DNA of 64,000 bases from the NCBI GenBank assembly GCA_903857865.1, contig CAIOGO010000014.1, positions 160,814-224,813 of the forward strand, written 5' to 3'. Below the pieces are notes generated by a model. The model ran no database searches and was not told where the DNA came from. It saw only the letters and a list, made by a program, of their open reading frames with translations. Below, piece by piece: positions 9,566 to 18,103 of the stretch (position 1 is the stretch's first letter; every line of letters starts with the position of its first letter). The DNA is from an uncultured bacterium (lineage in GTDB: Bacteria; Bipolaricaulota; Bipolaricaulia; UBA7950; UBA9294). A program made the position numbers and the translations under genes.

Positions 9566-10461
9566 GAGACCGCGCCCCCGCGATACAGCCGATCGACGTC
9601 GGTGCGACAAGGCAACGAGGGCTGGGCGCCCGCCTTCGTGGTCGCAAGCGCCCCGGCCGCACTGGCCCATCGGATGGCATCCATCATGGAACGCTCCATG
9701 ATGGCGCAAGCCAGGGCACCGTTGAAGGCGTCGCCTGCGGCCGTCGTGTCCACGACGGCGACCGGAAGGGCCGGAACGTGGTGCGCCGTCTCGCCGAACC
9801 AAAACGCACCGTCCTCCCCAGCTTTGCAGACAACACTGCCGACGCCGGCTCGTAGCAGCGCGCCGGCCGCGGACTCCATGTCATCCATATGCGTCAGCGC
9901 GAGGAGTTCGGTCCGATTCGGCGTCAACACGTCGACGCGACGAAGCGGCAGTCTGGAGAGGTCCTGCGCCGGCGACGGATCGAGGATGACCAGAGGACGC
10001 CCGCGCGGCAGACGGCCGAGGAGATAGACCACGGTGTCGAGCGGAATCTCCAACTGGAGAAGCAAGACGTCGGCAGCGGCCACGCGATGGAAGATGCGAT
10101 CGACGTAGTCGGCGTCGACCGTCCCATTCGCACCGGGAACACAGGCGATCGCGTTCTCCCCGCTCTCCTCGACCCAGATCGACGCCGTTCCCGTTGCTTC
10201 CTCGTCCATCGACTCGACGGCCGTCACGTCGACACCGTCGGCACGAAGGCCTTCGAGCAATCGCTCGCCGAACGGATCGCGGCCCACTTTGCCGAAGAAG
10301 AACACGGACGCGCCAAGGCGCGCCGCGGCGACCGCCTGGTTCGCTCCCTTGCCTCCAAGGTAGTGGCGCATGCTCTTCCCCGCCACCGTCTCGCCAGGGC
10401 GTGGGATGCGCGACACTTCCGTGACCACATCCATGTTGGCGCTTCCGAGCACGACAATCAC
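9562..10461 (-). CDS. rbsK: Ribokinase (PfkB family sugar kinase)
   Basis: The 299-residue protein begins VIVVLGSANMDVV and carries both PfkB signatures: GGKGANQAVAAARLGA near residue 39 and DTTAAGDAFNGALACA near residue 246, whose aspartate is the catalytic base. Conserved GGKGANQA and the NMD start favour ribokinase over fructokinase; the product would be ribose 5-phosphate. It is the last gene of the long operon. I chose GTG at 10461 because it overlaps the upstream stop codon as GTGA and gives a family-typical length; a longer open frame upstream lacks family similarity. It fits with the ADP-ribosylglycohydrolase-type gene directly before it, which could release ribose. Confidence 0.9.
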   Translation of the reverse strand: MIVVLGSANMDVVTEVSRIPRPGETVAGKSMRHYLGGKGANQAVAAARLGASVFFFGKVGRDPFGERLLEGLRADGVDVTAVESMDEEATGTASIWVEESGENAIACVPGANGTVDADYVDRIFHRVAAADVLLLQLEIPLDTVVYLLGRLPRGRPLVILDPSPAQDLSRLPLRRVDVLTPNRTELLALTHMDDMESAAGALLRAGVGSVVCKAGEDGAFWFGETAHHVPALPVAVVDTTAAGDAFNGALACAIMERSMMDAIRWASAAGALATTKAGAQPSLPCRTDVDRLYRGGAVS

Positions 10462-11837
10462 GACGCACGCTCCATGCACTGCGTTTTGGAACTTCGCTGC
10501 TGAGGGTTCTCGCGCGCCGCCTCGGCCTCCAGGCGATCTCCCCAACGCGTTGTCCAGGCCACGAGATCATCGAATCCGATCTCCTCGAACCCTTCGACGT
10601 ACGACTTCAGAGCCGCGCCGATGGGCTCGCTCCACCGCGGGGGGATCGCCTCGGAACCCAGCAAGCCCCCCATGACGGCCCCGACCTGCCCGGTCGTGCA
10701 ATCGGTGTCATAGCCGCACTGCAGCGTCGTGAGGATGGCGCGCTCGAAGTCGCCGTCGCCGAGAACGAGCCCGACGACAACGCAGGCGATGTTGGGGATC
10801 GTGTGAATCCAGTGGTACCGATCGAGCTCCGGGCGCAGTTCGCCCAACGCCGACCGCCAATCGCCCCGCCGGCGGCACACGTCGAGACTCCGCTCGACCG
10901 TGACCGCAAACGCGCCCTCGCTTGGCACGAACCGTAGTGCGGCTCGCAGGAGGTCCTCGATCGACCGCCCGGAGAACGCCAGACTGGCCAGGGCGGCGGC
11001 ATAGATCGCCCCGTCCATCCCCTCGCGGAAGTGAGAGATCGCGGCGTCGCGAAACGCAAGCTCAGCCGCGCGCTCGGGCGCAAGAGGCGCCAGTAGCCCG
11101 TGAACCGTGGTTCGCATCTGGCCTCCGACCCACGCGCCGCACGGGTTGCGCGGCCAGCGACTCTCGGGCGGGAAGATCCCGGCCTTCACGTTCTCGATCG
11201 CCGCCCACTCCGCGGTGTAAGCGAACGGCAGATGACCGACCCACTCCAGAGCGAGGTCCGCGCTCGTGAACGCGGGGCCGCACTCGTCGAGGGTGTGAAG
11301 CACGAGGAGGGGGTACGCCGTGTCGTCATTCTCCACCTTCGGCTGCGCCAGGTAGCCGGAGATCGGCGCGTGCCGGGCGGCGATCTCGGCGCTCGTCCAA
11401 CCCTCGACGGGATCGCCGAGCGCGGTCCCGATGCACTGGCCGACCCACGCCGCGCGCACGCGGTCGCCGTAGTCGACGGGCACGCCCGAACGTGCCCGCG
11501 TCGGCACACCACCCGGCACGATGGATCGGGACCGCAACCCCATCGCGGCCGGGGTCTTCGCGCGGTACTCGCTCCAAGTCGAGGGTTCCTCGCCACGCAC
11601 GTACGGAAGCGCCGCGGCGATGACGGCGTTCACCTGCGCGAGCACCATCGCCAGGCGACCCCACGACTGTGCCGCGTAAAGTGCCTCTGCCTCGCGCAAC
11701 AGCGGCGCCGCGTTGCTCATGTCAGCGCCAAGGTTCTCCATCGCCCCCACGGCGGCTCGAGTGGGAAGGACCATGACTCCGGACGCCGTCGTCATCCTCC
11801 ACATCGTCGCGATCTGGTTCGCCCGACTCTCGTCCAC
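10458..11837 (-). CDS. ADP-ribosylglycohydrolase family protein
   Basis: The 459-residue protein contains the family core from about residue 120: AWVGQCIGTALGDPVEGWTS, then ENDDTAYPLLVLHTL with the metal-binding acidic residues, and near the C-terminus GYDTDCTTGQVGAVMGGLLG, matching the conserved DTDxxA/TxxG(A) metal site. Members cleave N-glycosidic bonds of ADP-ribose adducts or related ribosides using Mg2+. The first ~110 residues have no recognised domain. The GTG start at 11837 follows GAGGAGGGA at good spacing and lies 14 bases after the previous stop. Neighbouring ribokinase suggests that the substrate is a small riboside rather than a protein modification (inference). Confidence 0.88.
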   Translation of the reverse strand: MDESRANQIATMWRMTTASGVMVLPTRAAVGAMENLGADMSNAAPLLREAEALYAAQSWGRLAMVLAQVNAVIAAALPYVRGEEPSTWSEYRAKTPAAMGLRSRSIVPGGVPTRARSGVPVDYGDRVRAAWVGQCIGTALGDPVEGWTSAEIAARHAPISGYLAQPKVENDDTAYPLLVLHTLDECGPAFTSADLALEWVGHLPFAYTAEWAAIENVKAGIFPPESRWPRNPCGAWVGGQMRTTVHGLLAPLAPERAAELAFRDAAISHFREGMDGAIYAAALASLAFSGRSIEDLLRAALRFVPSEGAFAVTVERSLDVCRRRGDWRSALGELRPELDRYHWIHTIPNIACVVVGLVLGDGDFERAILTTLQCGYDTDCTTGQVGAVMGGLLGSEAIPPRWSEPIGAALKSYVEGFEEIGFDDLVAWTTRWGDRLEAEAARENPQQRSSKTQCMERAS

Positions 11838-11851
11838 ATTCCCTCCTCGGC

Positions 11852-12994
11852 CTAGATCGCGGTCGCCAGCCACTCGACTACGTCAAGCACGTCCACCGTC
11901 GACTTCGCACGTCGCTTGGCGTCAAGGAACGCAATCTGACACGCCGGGCAAGCGGAGAGAAGGAGGTCGGCCCCGGTGGCGACGGCCTCGTTCCACCGTG
12001 CCTGTTCGTTCTCGACCGCCATCGGCTCGTAGCCGAAGCGAACGAAGTCGCCGTTGCCGCAGCAGAACGAGCCCGCACCCGACCGGCGCATCTCCACGCG
12101 ACGCGCCCCGGGCACGGCGTCGATGGCTCGGCGAGGCGCGTCGTAGATCCCGAGTCCGCGTCCCAGATTGCACGGGTCGTGATACACGACGACGCGCGAC
12201 TGCTTGCGGAGGCGGACGCTGCCAGCCGCCCTCCGCTCGCCGAGGAGCTCCGTCGCGTGGAGGACGCGGAATGGAAGCGGCCGGCCGAGCAGGTCGGGCA
12301 CCTCTTCTCGGAACATCTGCAGACACCCGGGACAGGCGAACACCACCTGCGTCGCGCCCGACGCCTCGATCGCCGCAACGTTCTTGCCCGCAGCCTCTCT
12401 CGCCCCTTCGAGGTCGCCGACCGCCAGGTGCGGATGACCGCAGCAGACTTCGTCGTCGAGGAGCGCGAAGTCGACGCCGGCCGCCTCGAGCACCTGATAT
12501 GCACCGCGCGCGATGCCGCGGCGCACGTAGGCGGGCGTGCAACCGACGAAGAAGACCGTCTCGGCCTTCTTCCCAACCCGGTCCGTGCCCGGCGCCCAAC
12601 CGAGCCGCTTCCCGCGCGCCTGCCCGTATGGATTGCCGGCGTCGGCGACCGCGCGCCCGACGCCGGCGAGTTCTGCCGGAACGAGTTCGCGCTCCGCAAG
12701 ATCGGCCTTCATCGCTCGATAGATGTCGAGCAGGGACAGATACTTGAAGCACTGCTCCTCGCACGCGCCGCACTCCGTGCACGCGTAGACGCGCATCGCC
12801 ACATCGGCGTCGTACTCTAACACACCATCGACGAGCGCGCGAGCGATCGCCATCTTGCCCCGTGCCCCGTACGACTCCATGCCGTATGTCACGTACGAAG
12901 GGCAGATCTTCTCCTGCCCTCCCACGGCGTGGTCGAAGCAGAAGCCGCACCGCAAGCAGCTGTAGATCTGGTTCGTGTAGACGGCCAGCCTCAT
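11852..12994 (-). CDS. Fe-S oxidoreductase, GlcF/HdrD-like, with CCG domains
   Basis: Two [4Fe-4S] motifs occupy the N-terminus of this 380-residue protein (CLRCGFCFDHA with CPSY, then CTECGACEEQC). Two cysteine-rich CCG-type domains follow, marked by CCGHP, CPGC, and CCGNGDFVRF near the C-terminus. This is the plan of glycolate oxidase subunit GlcF and of the heterodisulfide-reductase-like electron-transfer partners of FAD oxidases. The ATG at 12994 sits in an ATGA overlap with the GlcD-like gene and follows GAGGAGG. The two proteins probably form one 2-hydroxyacid dehydrogenase. An acceptor cannot be inferred. Confidence 0.88.
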   Translation of the reverse strand: MRLAVYTNQIYSCLRCGFCFDHAVGGQEKICPSYVTYGMESYGARGKMAIARALVDGVLEYDADVAMRVYACTECGACEEQCFKYLSLLDIYRAMKADLAERELVPAELAGVGRAVADAGNPYGQARGKRLGWAPGTDRVGKKAETVFFVGCTPAYVRRGIARGAYQVLEAAGVDFALLDDEVCCGHPHLAVGDLEGAREAAGKNVAAIEASGATQVVFACPGCLQMFREEVPDLLGRPLPFRVLHATELLGERRAAGSVRLRKQSRVVVYHDPCNLGRGLGIYDAPRRAIDAVPGARRVEMRRSGAGSFCCGNGDFVRFGYEPMAVENEQARWNEAVATGADLLLSACPACQIAFLDAKRRAKSTVDVLDVVEWLATAI

Positions 12995-14400
12995 CGTTCC
13001 TCCTCGTCGATCAGGAGCCCGGGGTTCAGGATTCCGTTCGGATCCAGCATGCGCTTCATCGATTGGAGGAGTCCGTACGCCGTTCCCAGCTTGGGCATGA
13101 TGTGAGGCGAGATGCCGGCGCCCAGCCCACCGGGACTCATCCGCCCTTCGGTGAACATGCGCTCCGCGACTTCGCTCCGAAGCTGCATCCCGTACGCCCA
13201 CGCGTCGGGCTGGCGCTCGTCGTAGAGCGTGTCGATCCACAGGTATGCCCCGTTGCGCGAGAAGTAGGCGTCGACGCCCTTCACGCGAATCCCGTGCGTC
13301 TCGAACTCGCGCTCGCGCTCCGCCTTCATCGTCCGGAAGAGCGCCACGGCGTCGGCGAGCCCGCGCGAGGAGACGAACCCGGCCACCTCGGGGCAGAAGA
13401 AGGGTCGATCACTGTAGTAAGGACCCGGAGCCGTATTGCGCAACCACGAGTACATGTGCTCTTGCCAGTAGTGGCGAGTCCCCTCGGCAGGACGCGGCCG
13501 CCCGCGGTGGGACTCGCAGATCGCCTCCGCCTCGCGGACACGTGCGTCGGCGGCTACCGCCCGATCGCGCACGACAACGTGCAGGAAGGCGTCGCCCTCC
13601 TCGCCCGTGGGCTTCGGCCCCCCGAACAGTCCGACGAGGAACGTCGCCGCACCCCGACCTTGGATGCCCGTCGCGGCCTCGACCGCGTCGCGATACTCGT
13701 CGAACGCGTAGAACCGGAAGAGCTCGCACTCAGGAATCCGCTGAATGCGATACACCACGCGCGTGATGATCCCAAGGATGCCGTAGGAGCCGATGAACGG
13801 TCCGGCCAGATCGGCGCCGTTCGCATTGCGTTCGATCGGCTCCGATGCCGGGTTGGCCCACGATCCGGTTCGCACCACGTCGCCGGTCGGCAGGACAACC
13901 TCGAGGGCGAGAACGTGGTCGCCCGTCATCCCGTACTCCGTGGCGCCGTGAGGTGTGGCATTGACCGCCACGGTTCCCCCGATCGTGCACGAGAACAGTC
14001 CTCCGCCACCGGGCACGCCAAGCTCCCATCCGTCGCGACGCAGATCGGCGTCGATTCCGTGCCAGATCGCGCCGGCCTGAGCCACCACGAGGCGGGCGGC
14101 CGTGTCGATCCGCTCGACGCGGTTCATGCGCGTCGTCTCGAGCAGGATCACGCCGTCCTTCACTCCGCTCCCGAGGAACGTCGTCGCCCGCCCTCGCGTG
14201 TACAGCGGGTGCCGGTGGTCGTTCGCCCAGCGGACGATGGCCGACACCTCCTCCGTCGTCGCCGGGCGCACCACGACGCTCGGAATGCCGGCCTTGTCCG
14301 GCCCGCAATCCCGCGAGTAGCAGAGGCGGTCCACCAATCGGTCGGACACGTGCTCGGGTCCGACGATGGCGGCCAGCGCAGTAGCCACGTTCTCACGCAT
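12991..14400 (-). CDS. FAD-linked oxidase, GlcD-like
   Basis: The 469-residue protein has a PCMH-type FAD domain: PLYTRGRATTFLGSGVKDG near residue 65 and GGGGLFSCTIGGTVAVNA-type stretch near 130, both phosphate-binding segments. The C-terminal region follows the GlcD/lactate dehydrogenase pattern and ends GILNPGLLID, where the family typically has 'NPGK'. It likely oxidises a 2-hydroxyacid (glycolate, lactate, or a sugar-derived acid) and passes electrons to the GlcF-like protein encoded by the next gene. The start ATG at 14400 overlaps the upstream gene by 8 bases, with GAGGGTGG upstream; a GTG three codons earlier is possible. Confidence 0.9.
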   Translation of the reverse strand: MRENVATALAAIVGPEHVSDRLVDRLCYSRDCGPDKAGIPSVVVRPATTEEVSAIVRWANDHRHPLYTRGRATTFLGSGVKDGVILLETTRMNRVERIDTAARLVVAQAGAIWHGIDADLRRDGWELGVPGGGGLFSCTIGGTVAVNATPHGATEYGMTGDHVLALEVVLPTGDVVRTGSWANPASEPIERNANGADLAGPFIGSYGILGIITRVVYRIQRIPECELFRFYAFDEYRDAVEAATGIQGRGAATFLVGLFGGPKPTGEEGDAFLHVVVRDRAVAADARVREAEAICESHRGRPRPAEGTRHYWQEHMYSWLRNTAPGPYYSDRPFFCPEVAGFVSSRGLADAVALFRTMKAEREREFETHGIRVKGVDAYFSRNGAYLWIDTLYDERQPDAWAYGMQLRSEVAERMFTEGRMSPGGLGAGISPHIMPKLGTAYGLLQSMKRMLDPNGILNPGLLIDEEER

Positions 14401-15724
14401 ACCGTTCACCCACCCTCTTCGCTTCGGCGAGCACGGCGCGCTCGTCGATCGTCACCATCATTCGGTCCTTCATCACCACGCGGCCATTGATCACCACGGT
14501 TTCCACGTCGCCGGCACGGGCGCAATACACCAGCGCGGGCACGATCTCGTCCGTCAGCCGGAAGAGGTGTGCACCGCCCAGATCGATCAGCACGACGTCG
14601 GCCAGCCGCCCTTCGTCGATCGTCCCCGAGTCGAGACGACACGCCTTCGCTCCACCTTCGGTCGCGAAGCGGAAGACGTCGCGCGCGCCGAGGACGGTCG
14701 GGTCCTGGGCGGCCACCTTCTGCAGCATGGCCGCGCAGCGCATCTCTTCGAACGGATCCAGGAGATCGTTGGATGCCGCGCCGTCCGTGCCAAGGGCGAT
14801 GGCCGCTCCGGCGCGCCGCAGAGCCCCGATGGGCGCGATGCCGCTCCCGAGCTTCATGTTGCTCTTCGGGTTGTAGATCACGGCCACACCCCGCCGGGCC
14901 GCAAGCTCAATCTCCCCTTCCGTCAGGTGCACGCCGTGCGCGGCCGTGATCGGGCTCGCGAGGAATCCGATCGACTCGAGGTAGTCAAGCGGCGTCCTGC
15001 CCGTCAGCGACACCGATTGCTCCACTTCCCACGCCGTCTCCGACACATGCGTCTGGATCCCCAGGTCATGCTCGTCGGCACGCTCGCGGATCCACCGCAG
15101 GAGACCCTCGCTGCACGTGAACGGCGCCGAGGGGCCGAGGAACACGGTGACCAGAGGACTTTCCTTCGGCACCTGGTGCCACGTCTCGATCAGACGAACG
15201 GTGTCATCCTTCGTCTCGTTAAGCGAGACCATGACATCCTCGGGCACCCACTGGTCGACCAGGGTCATCGCCGCCACGCCGCGGATGCCGACCTCGAGCC
15301 ACGCCGCGATGACGCCGTCCAGGTTCATGTCCATGTCGACGAACGTCGTGATCCCGCTCCGCACCATCTCGATCGTCGCCAGCATCGACCACAGGCGACC
15401 GACCTCCTGCCGGCCGTGATGCCACGCGTCGTCCAGGACGCGCCGCACGAAGGGGAAGGTCACGGCGTCGCACCAATCGACAAGTGAGAGGTCGTCCCGC
15501 CGACCCTTGAGCATGGATTGATAGAGGTGCGTGTGGGCGTTCACGAATCCCGGCACGAGCGCACGCCCCTGCCCATCGAGCACGGTGGTCCCCGGCGCCA
15601 ACCGGCGGGCATCGATCGAACCGATTCGAGCGATCCGAGCCCCATCGATCAAGACGTCGACGTCGCGCTCGACGCGATCCGCGTCCCGCACGAGATACGA
15701 CACCCCACGAACGAGAATCATCAT
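14393..15724 (-). CDS. Amidohydrolase, MtaD/SAH-deaminase-like
   Basis: This 443-residue protein has the metal-dependent deaminase pattern: GFVNAHTHLYQSML near residue 65, QTHVSETAWEVEQ near 215, AAHGVHLTEGEI, NPKSNMKLGSGIAP, and LGTDGAASNDLLDPFEEMR near 310, where the aspartate is a metal ligand. The pattern is closest to the MTA/S-adenosylhomocysteine (adenosine-type) deaminases and chlorohydrolases, which remove exocyclic amino groups from nucleosides or bases. It overlaps the PreA-like gene by 4 bases (ATGA) and the GlcD-like gene by 8. Substrate is uncertain, but a nucleoside or purine base suits the operon. Confidence 0.85.
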   Translation of the reverse strand: MMILVRGVSYLVRDADRVERDVDVLIDGARIARIGSIDARRLAPGTTVLDGQGRALVPGFVNAHTHLYQSMLKGRRDDLSLVDWCDAVTFPFVRRVLDDAWHHGRQEVGRLWSMLATIEMVRSGITTFVDMDMNLDGVIAAWLEVGIRGVAAMTLVDQWVPEDVMVSLNETKDDTVRLIETWHQVPKESPLVTVFLGPSAPFTCSEGLLRWIRERADEHDLGIQTHVSETAWEVEQSVSLTGRTPLDYLESIGFLASPITAAHGVHLTEGEIELAARRGVAVIYNPKSNMKLGSGIAPIGALRRAGAAIALGTDGAASNDLLDPFEEMRCAAMLQKVAAQDPTVLGARDVFRFATEGGAKACRLDSGTIDEGRLADVVLIDLGGAHLFRLTDEIVPALVYCARAGDVETVVINGRVVMKDRMMVTIDERAVLAEAKRVGERYA

Positions 15725-16773
15725 CCTCTCCCTTCCCAGACGAGCGCACCGGCGGGGCAGACAGAGACGCACAGGCCGCACTCGCGGCACGCCTCGCCGA
15801 CGTCGGCAGGACTCCGCCGCGCCTGGTACGGACAGACGCGAACGCAAGCCTCACAATGGATGCAAGCCACCTCATCGAATCCCATTCGGACTCCTCGAGC
15901 TTCCTCCCATCGCGCGGCGCCGACGGCGTCCTCGATCGACGTGAGGCCGAACTCGTCCAAGCGATCGCTGAGATCGCCGCGCAGTCGGCGGAAGAGGTCG
16001 AGCCCGTGGACGAGCGCTCCGCTGCAGATCCCCACAGCACACGCTCCCGCGAGCAGCATTTCGACCGCCGTGTCGGCGTCCTCGACGCCACCCGTTCCGA
16101 TGACAGGGACCGCCACGGCCTGGCGCACGGCGGCCACTGCATGGAGAGCGATCGGCAGAATGGCCGGCCCGGACAGCCACCCAGCCGTCGCGCCGAGGAG
16201 GGGGCGGCGGGTCCGCGGGTCGATGCGAAGCGCGGGTCCGACCGAGTCGATGACCGTGAGAGCGCTCGTTCCTCTCTCGACGCACGCGCGCGCCGTGCCC
16301 ACGAGGTCACGACCGTTCGCGCTCAGCTTGGCAAACACCGGGATCCGAACGCGGCGCACGGCCGCATCGACCAGGCCGGGCAGCGTCGCCTCGTCGTACG
16401 AAACGACTTCCAGCGCGTCCGCGCCCGCCTCCTCGAGCGCCGCGGCAAGCGCCTCGACGTCGGCCGGCTCGAGCCCGACGCTCGCAATCACCGGCACACC
16501 CGCATCCTTCGCGAGCGGGATCTCCCGCTTGATCCACTGGGCCGAATCGAGGTCCGACCAGCGCTCGGCGTTGAGGACTCCGCCTCCGACACGGACGAGG
16601 TGCGGCACCGGTTGAGTCGCCGCACGACGGCTGATCGTCTTCGTGACGACCGCAGAGGCGCCGGCGCAGTACGCGCGAACGATGGCCTCCCCATTCCAGG
16701 ACAGCGGCCCCGACGCGAGAACCAGCGGGTGGTCGAGTTCGAGTCCACCCACGGCGGTGCGAAGGTCAGCCAC
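15721..16773 (-). CDS. Dihydroorotate dehydrogenase-like flavoprotein with C-terminal ferredoxin domain (PreA-like)
   Basis: The 350-residue product has an N-terminal DHOD-type FMN barrel (PLVLASGPLSWNG near residue 17, TKTISRRAATQPVPHLVR near 45, VPVIGTGGVEDADTA near 235) and ends with two [4Fe-4S] motifs, CIHCEACVRVCPY and CRECGLCVSVCPAGAL. This matches PreA, the pyrimidine-reducing subunit of NAD-dependent dihydropyrimidine dehydrogenase, in layout though it is shorter. No PreT-like NAD subunit is present, so the electron donor may be ferredoxin. The GTG start follows GGAGAGGAG and overlaps the previous gene by 8 bases. Both flanking genes are amidohydrolases, consistent with reduction and hydrolysis of a nitrogen ring. 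Confidence 0.85.
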   Translation of the reverse strand: MADLRTAVGGLELDHPLVLASGPLSWNGEAIVRAYCAGASAVVTKTISRRAATQPVPHLVRVGGGVLNAERWSDLDSAQWIKREIPLAKDAGVPVIASVGLEPADVEALAAALEEAGADALEVVSYDEATLPGLVDAAVRRVRIPVFAKLSANGRDLVGTARACVERGTSALTVIDSVGPALRIDPRTRRPLLGATAGWLSGPAILPIALHAVAAVRQAVAVPVIGTGGVEDADTAVEMLLAGACAVGICSGALVHGLDLFRRLRGDLSDRLDEFGLTSIEDAVGAARWEEARGVRMGFDEVACIHCEACVRVCPYQARRSPADVGEACRECGLCVSVCPAGALVWEGRG

Positions 16774-18103
16774 GGCTTTCTCCTCTCCAGAGCCGTTGGG
16801 CCTCGCGGCGCGCGCCCCCCCGCACCTCGACCTCGTCCATCGTCTGGACAACCCCGTCCCTCATCACATCCCGCCCCGCCACGATGGACAACCTGACGTC
16901 GCCGCGACCGCGGAAGAGGACGAGCTGATCCAGGACGTTGCCTCGCGTGAGTGGGGTGTCGGTGGCAGCGTCGATGCCGATCACGTCGGCCGCTCGCCCC
17001 GACTCGAGCACGCCAACCTCGGGCCAGCCGACGGATGTCGCGCCCCACGCCGTCGCCATCGCGAAGACGGTGCGTGCGGGCATGACCGCGGCATCCGCGC
17101 GTGCACCCTTGTGGAGGAGAAACGCGCCGCGCATGACTTCGAAGGGATCGTTGATGTACCCGTCCGTCCCCAGCCCGGGCGAGAGACCGCGGTCGATCAT
17201 GCGCGGCACGGGGGCGATCCCTCCACCGACTTCGCAGTTGGAGAGTGGCATGTGGGCCATCCGGACGCGCCGCTCGGCCAGCCGCTCGATCTCTTCATCT
17301 GTCAGCGCAACGCCCTGCGAGGCGAGCACGGCTTCGTCCCACAACCCCAAGCGGTCGTACCAGAAGACAGGACGCTCGCCATGGCGGCGCAGGCACTCCT
17401 CAGGCTCGTAGGTGCTCTCCGAGAGATGGAGGTGCAGACCGCAGCCGGCTCGGGTGGCACTCTCCTTCGCCGCGAGGACGAAGCTCTCCGAACAAGTAAA
17501 ACTCGTGTGCAAGCACTGCATGCCGCGAATGCGGCCGTCACTGCGCCGCGCTCGAGCGAACCGCTCGTTCTCGTCCAGCGCCCTCCGTCCAACCTCCGTA
17601 CCGTGGCGCTCCGACGCTTCGAGGCAGAGCACGGCGCGCACGCCGGCACGCTCGACCACAGCGGCCTCCAGATCGAGGATGCCGGCCTCGGAGAACGGCG
17701 CCTCGAGCACGTCACAGAACGTCGTGAACCCCGAGCGGATCATGTCGACGCACGCAAGCGCGGTCGCCGCCCCGATCATGGCCCCGTCGAGACGGTCTTC
17801 GACCCGCGGCCACCAGAAGTCGGCGAGAAAGCGGTCGAAGCCCCTCGGCGGTTCCCCGACGAGCGGGATCCCGTGAGCAAGGCGGCCGTACGCGTGCTCG
17901 TGCGCGTTCACAAATCCTGGGCAAAGAACGAGGTCCCCCGCATCCGTGACCTCGGCGCCTCCCGCACGGGAGAGCAGATCCTCGTTGGGGCCAAGCGCGA
18001 CGAGGACTCCGTCCTCGATCAGGATGCCCCAATTCTCTTCCAACGCGGCGCCAGCGCCCGCGAGAACCGCTCCACCGAGCACGATGCGCCTAGCCACCGC
18101 CAT
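16766..18103 (-). CDS. Amidohydrolase, chlorohydrolase/guanine-deaminase-like
   Basis: This is a second 445-residue deaminase-type amidohydrolase. Metal-site motifs are GFVNAHEHAYGRL near residue 60 (HEH instead of the usual HTH spacing residue), HLHLSESTYEPEE near 215, MPLSNCEVGGG, and LGTDGYINDPFEVMR near 310. It differs clearly from its neighbour at 14393-15724, so it is not a recent duplicate. Its role could be deamination of a guanine-, cytosine- or triazine-like ring. ATG at 18103 overlaps the preceding AOR gene by 14 bases. Confidence 0.83.
   Translation of the reverse strand: MAVARRIVLGGAVLAGAGAALEENWGILIEDGVLVALGPNEDLLSRAGGAEVTDAGDLVLCPGFVNAHEHAYGRLAHGIPLVGEPPRGFDRFLADFWWPRVEDRLDGAMIGAATALACVDMIRSGFTTFCDVLEAPFSEAGILDLEAAVVERAGVRAVLCLEASERHGTEVGRRALDENERFARARRSDGRIRGMQCLHTSFTCSESFVLAAKESATRAGCGLHLHLSESTYEPEECLRRHGERPVFWYDRLGLWDEAVLASQGVALTDEEIERLAERRVRMAHMPLSNCEVGGGIAPVPRMIDRGLSPGLGTDGYINDPFEVMRGAFLLHKGARADAAVMPARTVFAMATAWGATSVGWPEVGVLESGRAADVIGIDAATDTPLTRGNVLDQLVLFRGRGDVRLSIVAGRDVMRDGVVQTMDEVEVRGGARREAQRLWRGESRG

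Noticed and set aside
12862-14490. A 542-codon plus-strand open frame opposite the GlcD/GlcF genes
   Set aside because: It has shadow composition (arginine/histidine-rich), no ribosome site, and the opposite strand holds clear enzyme genes with overlapping starts.
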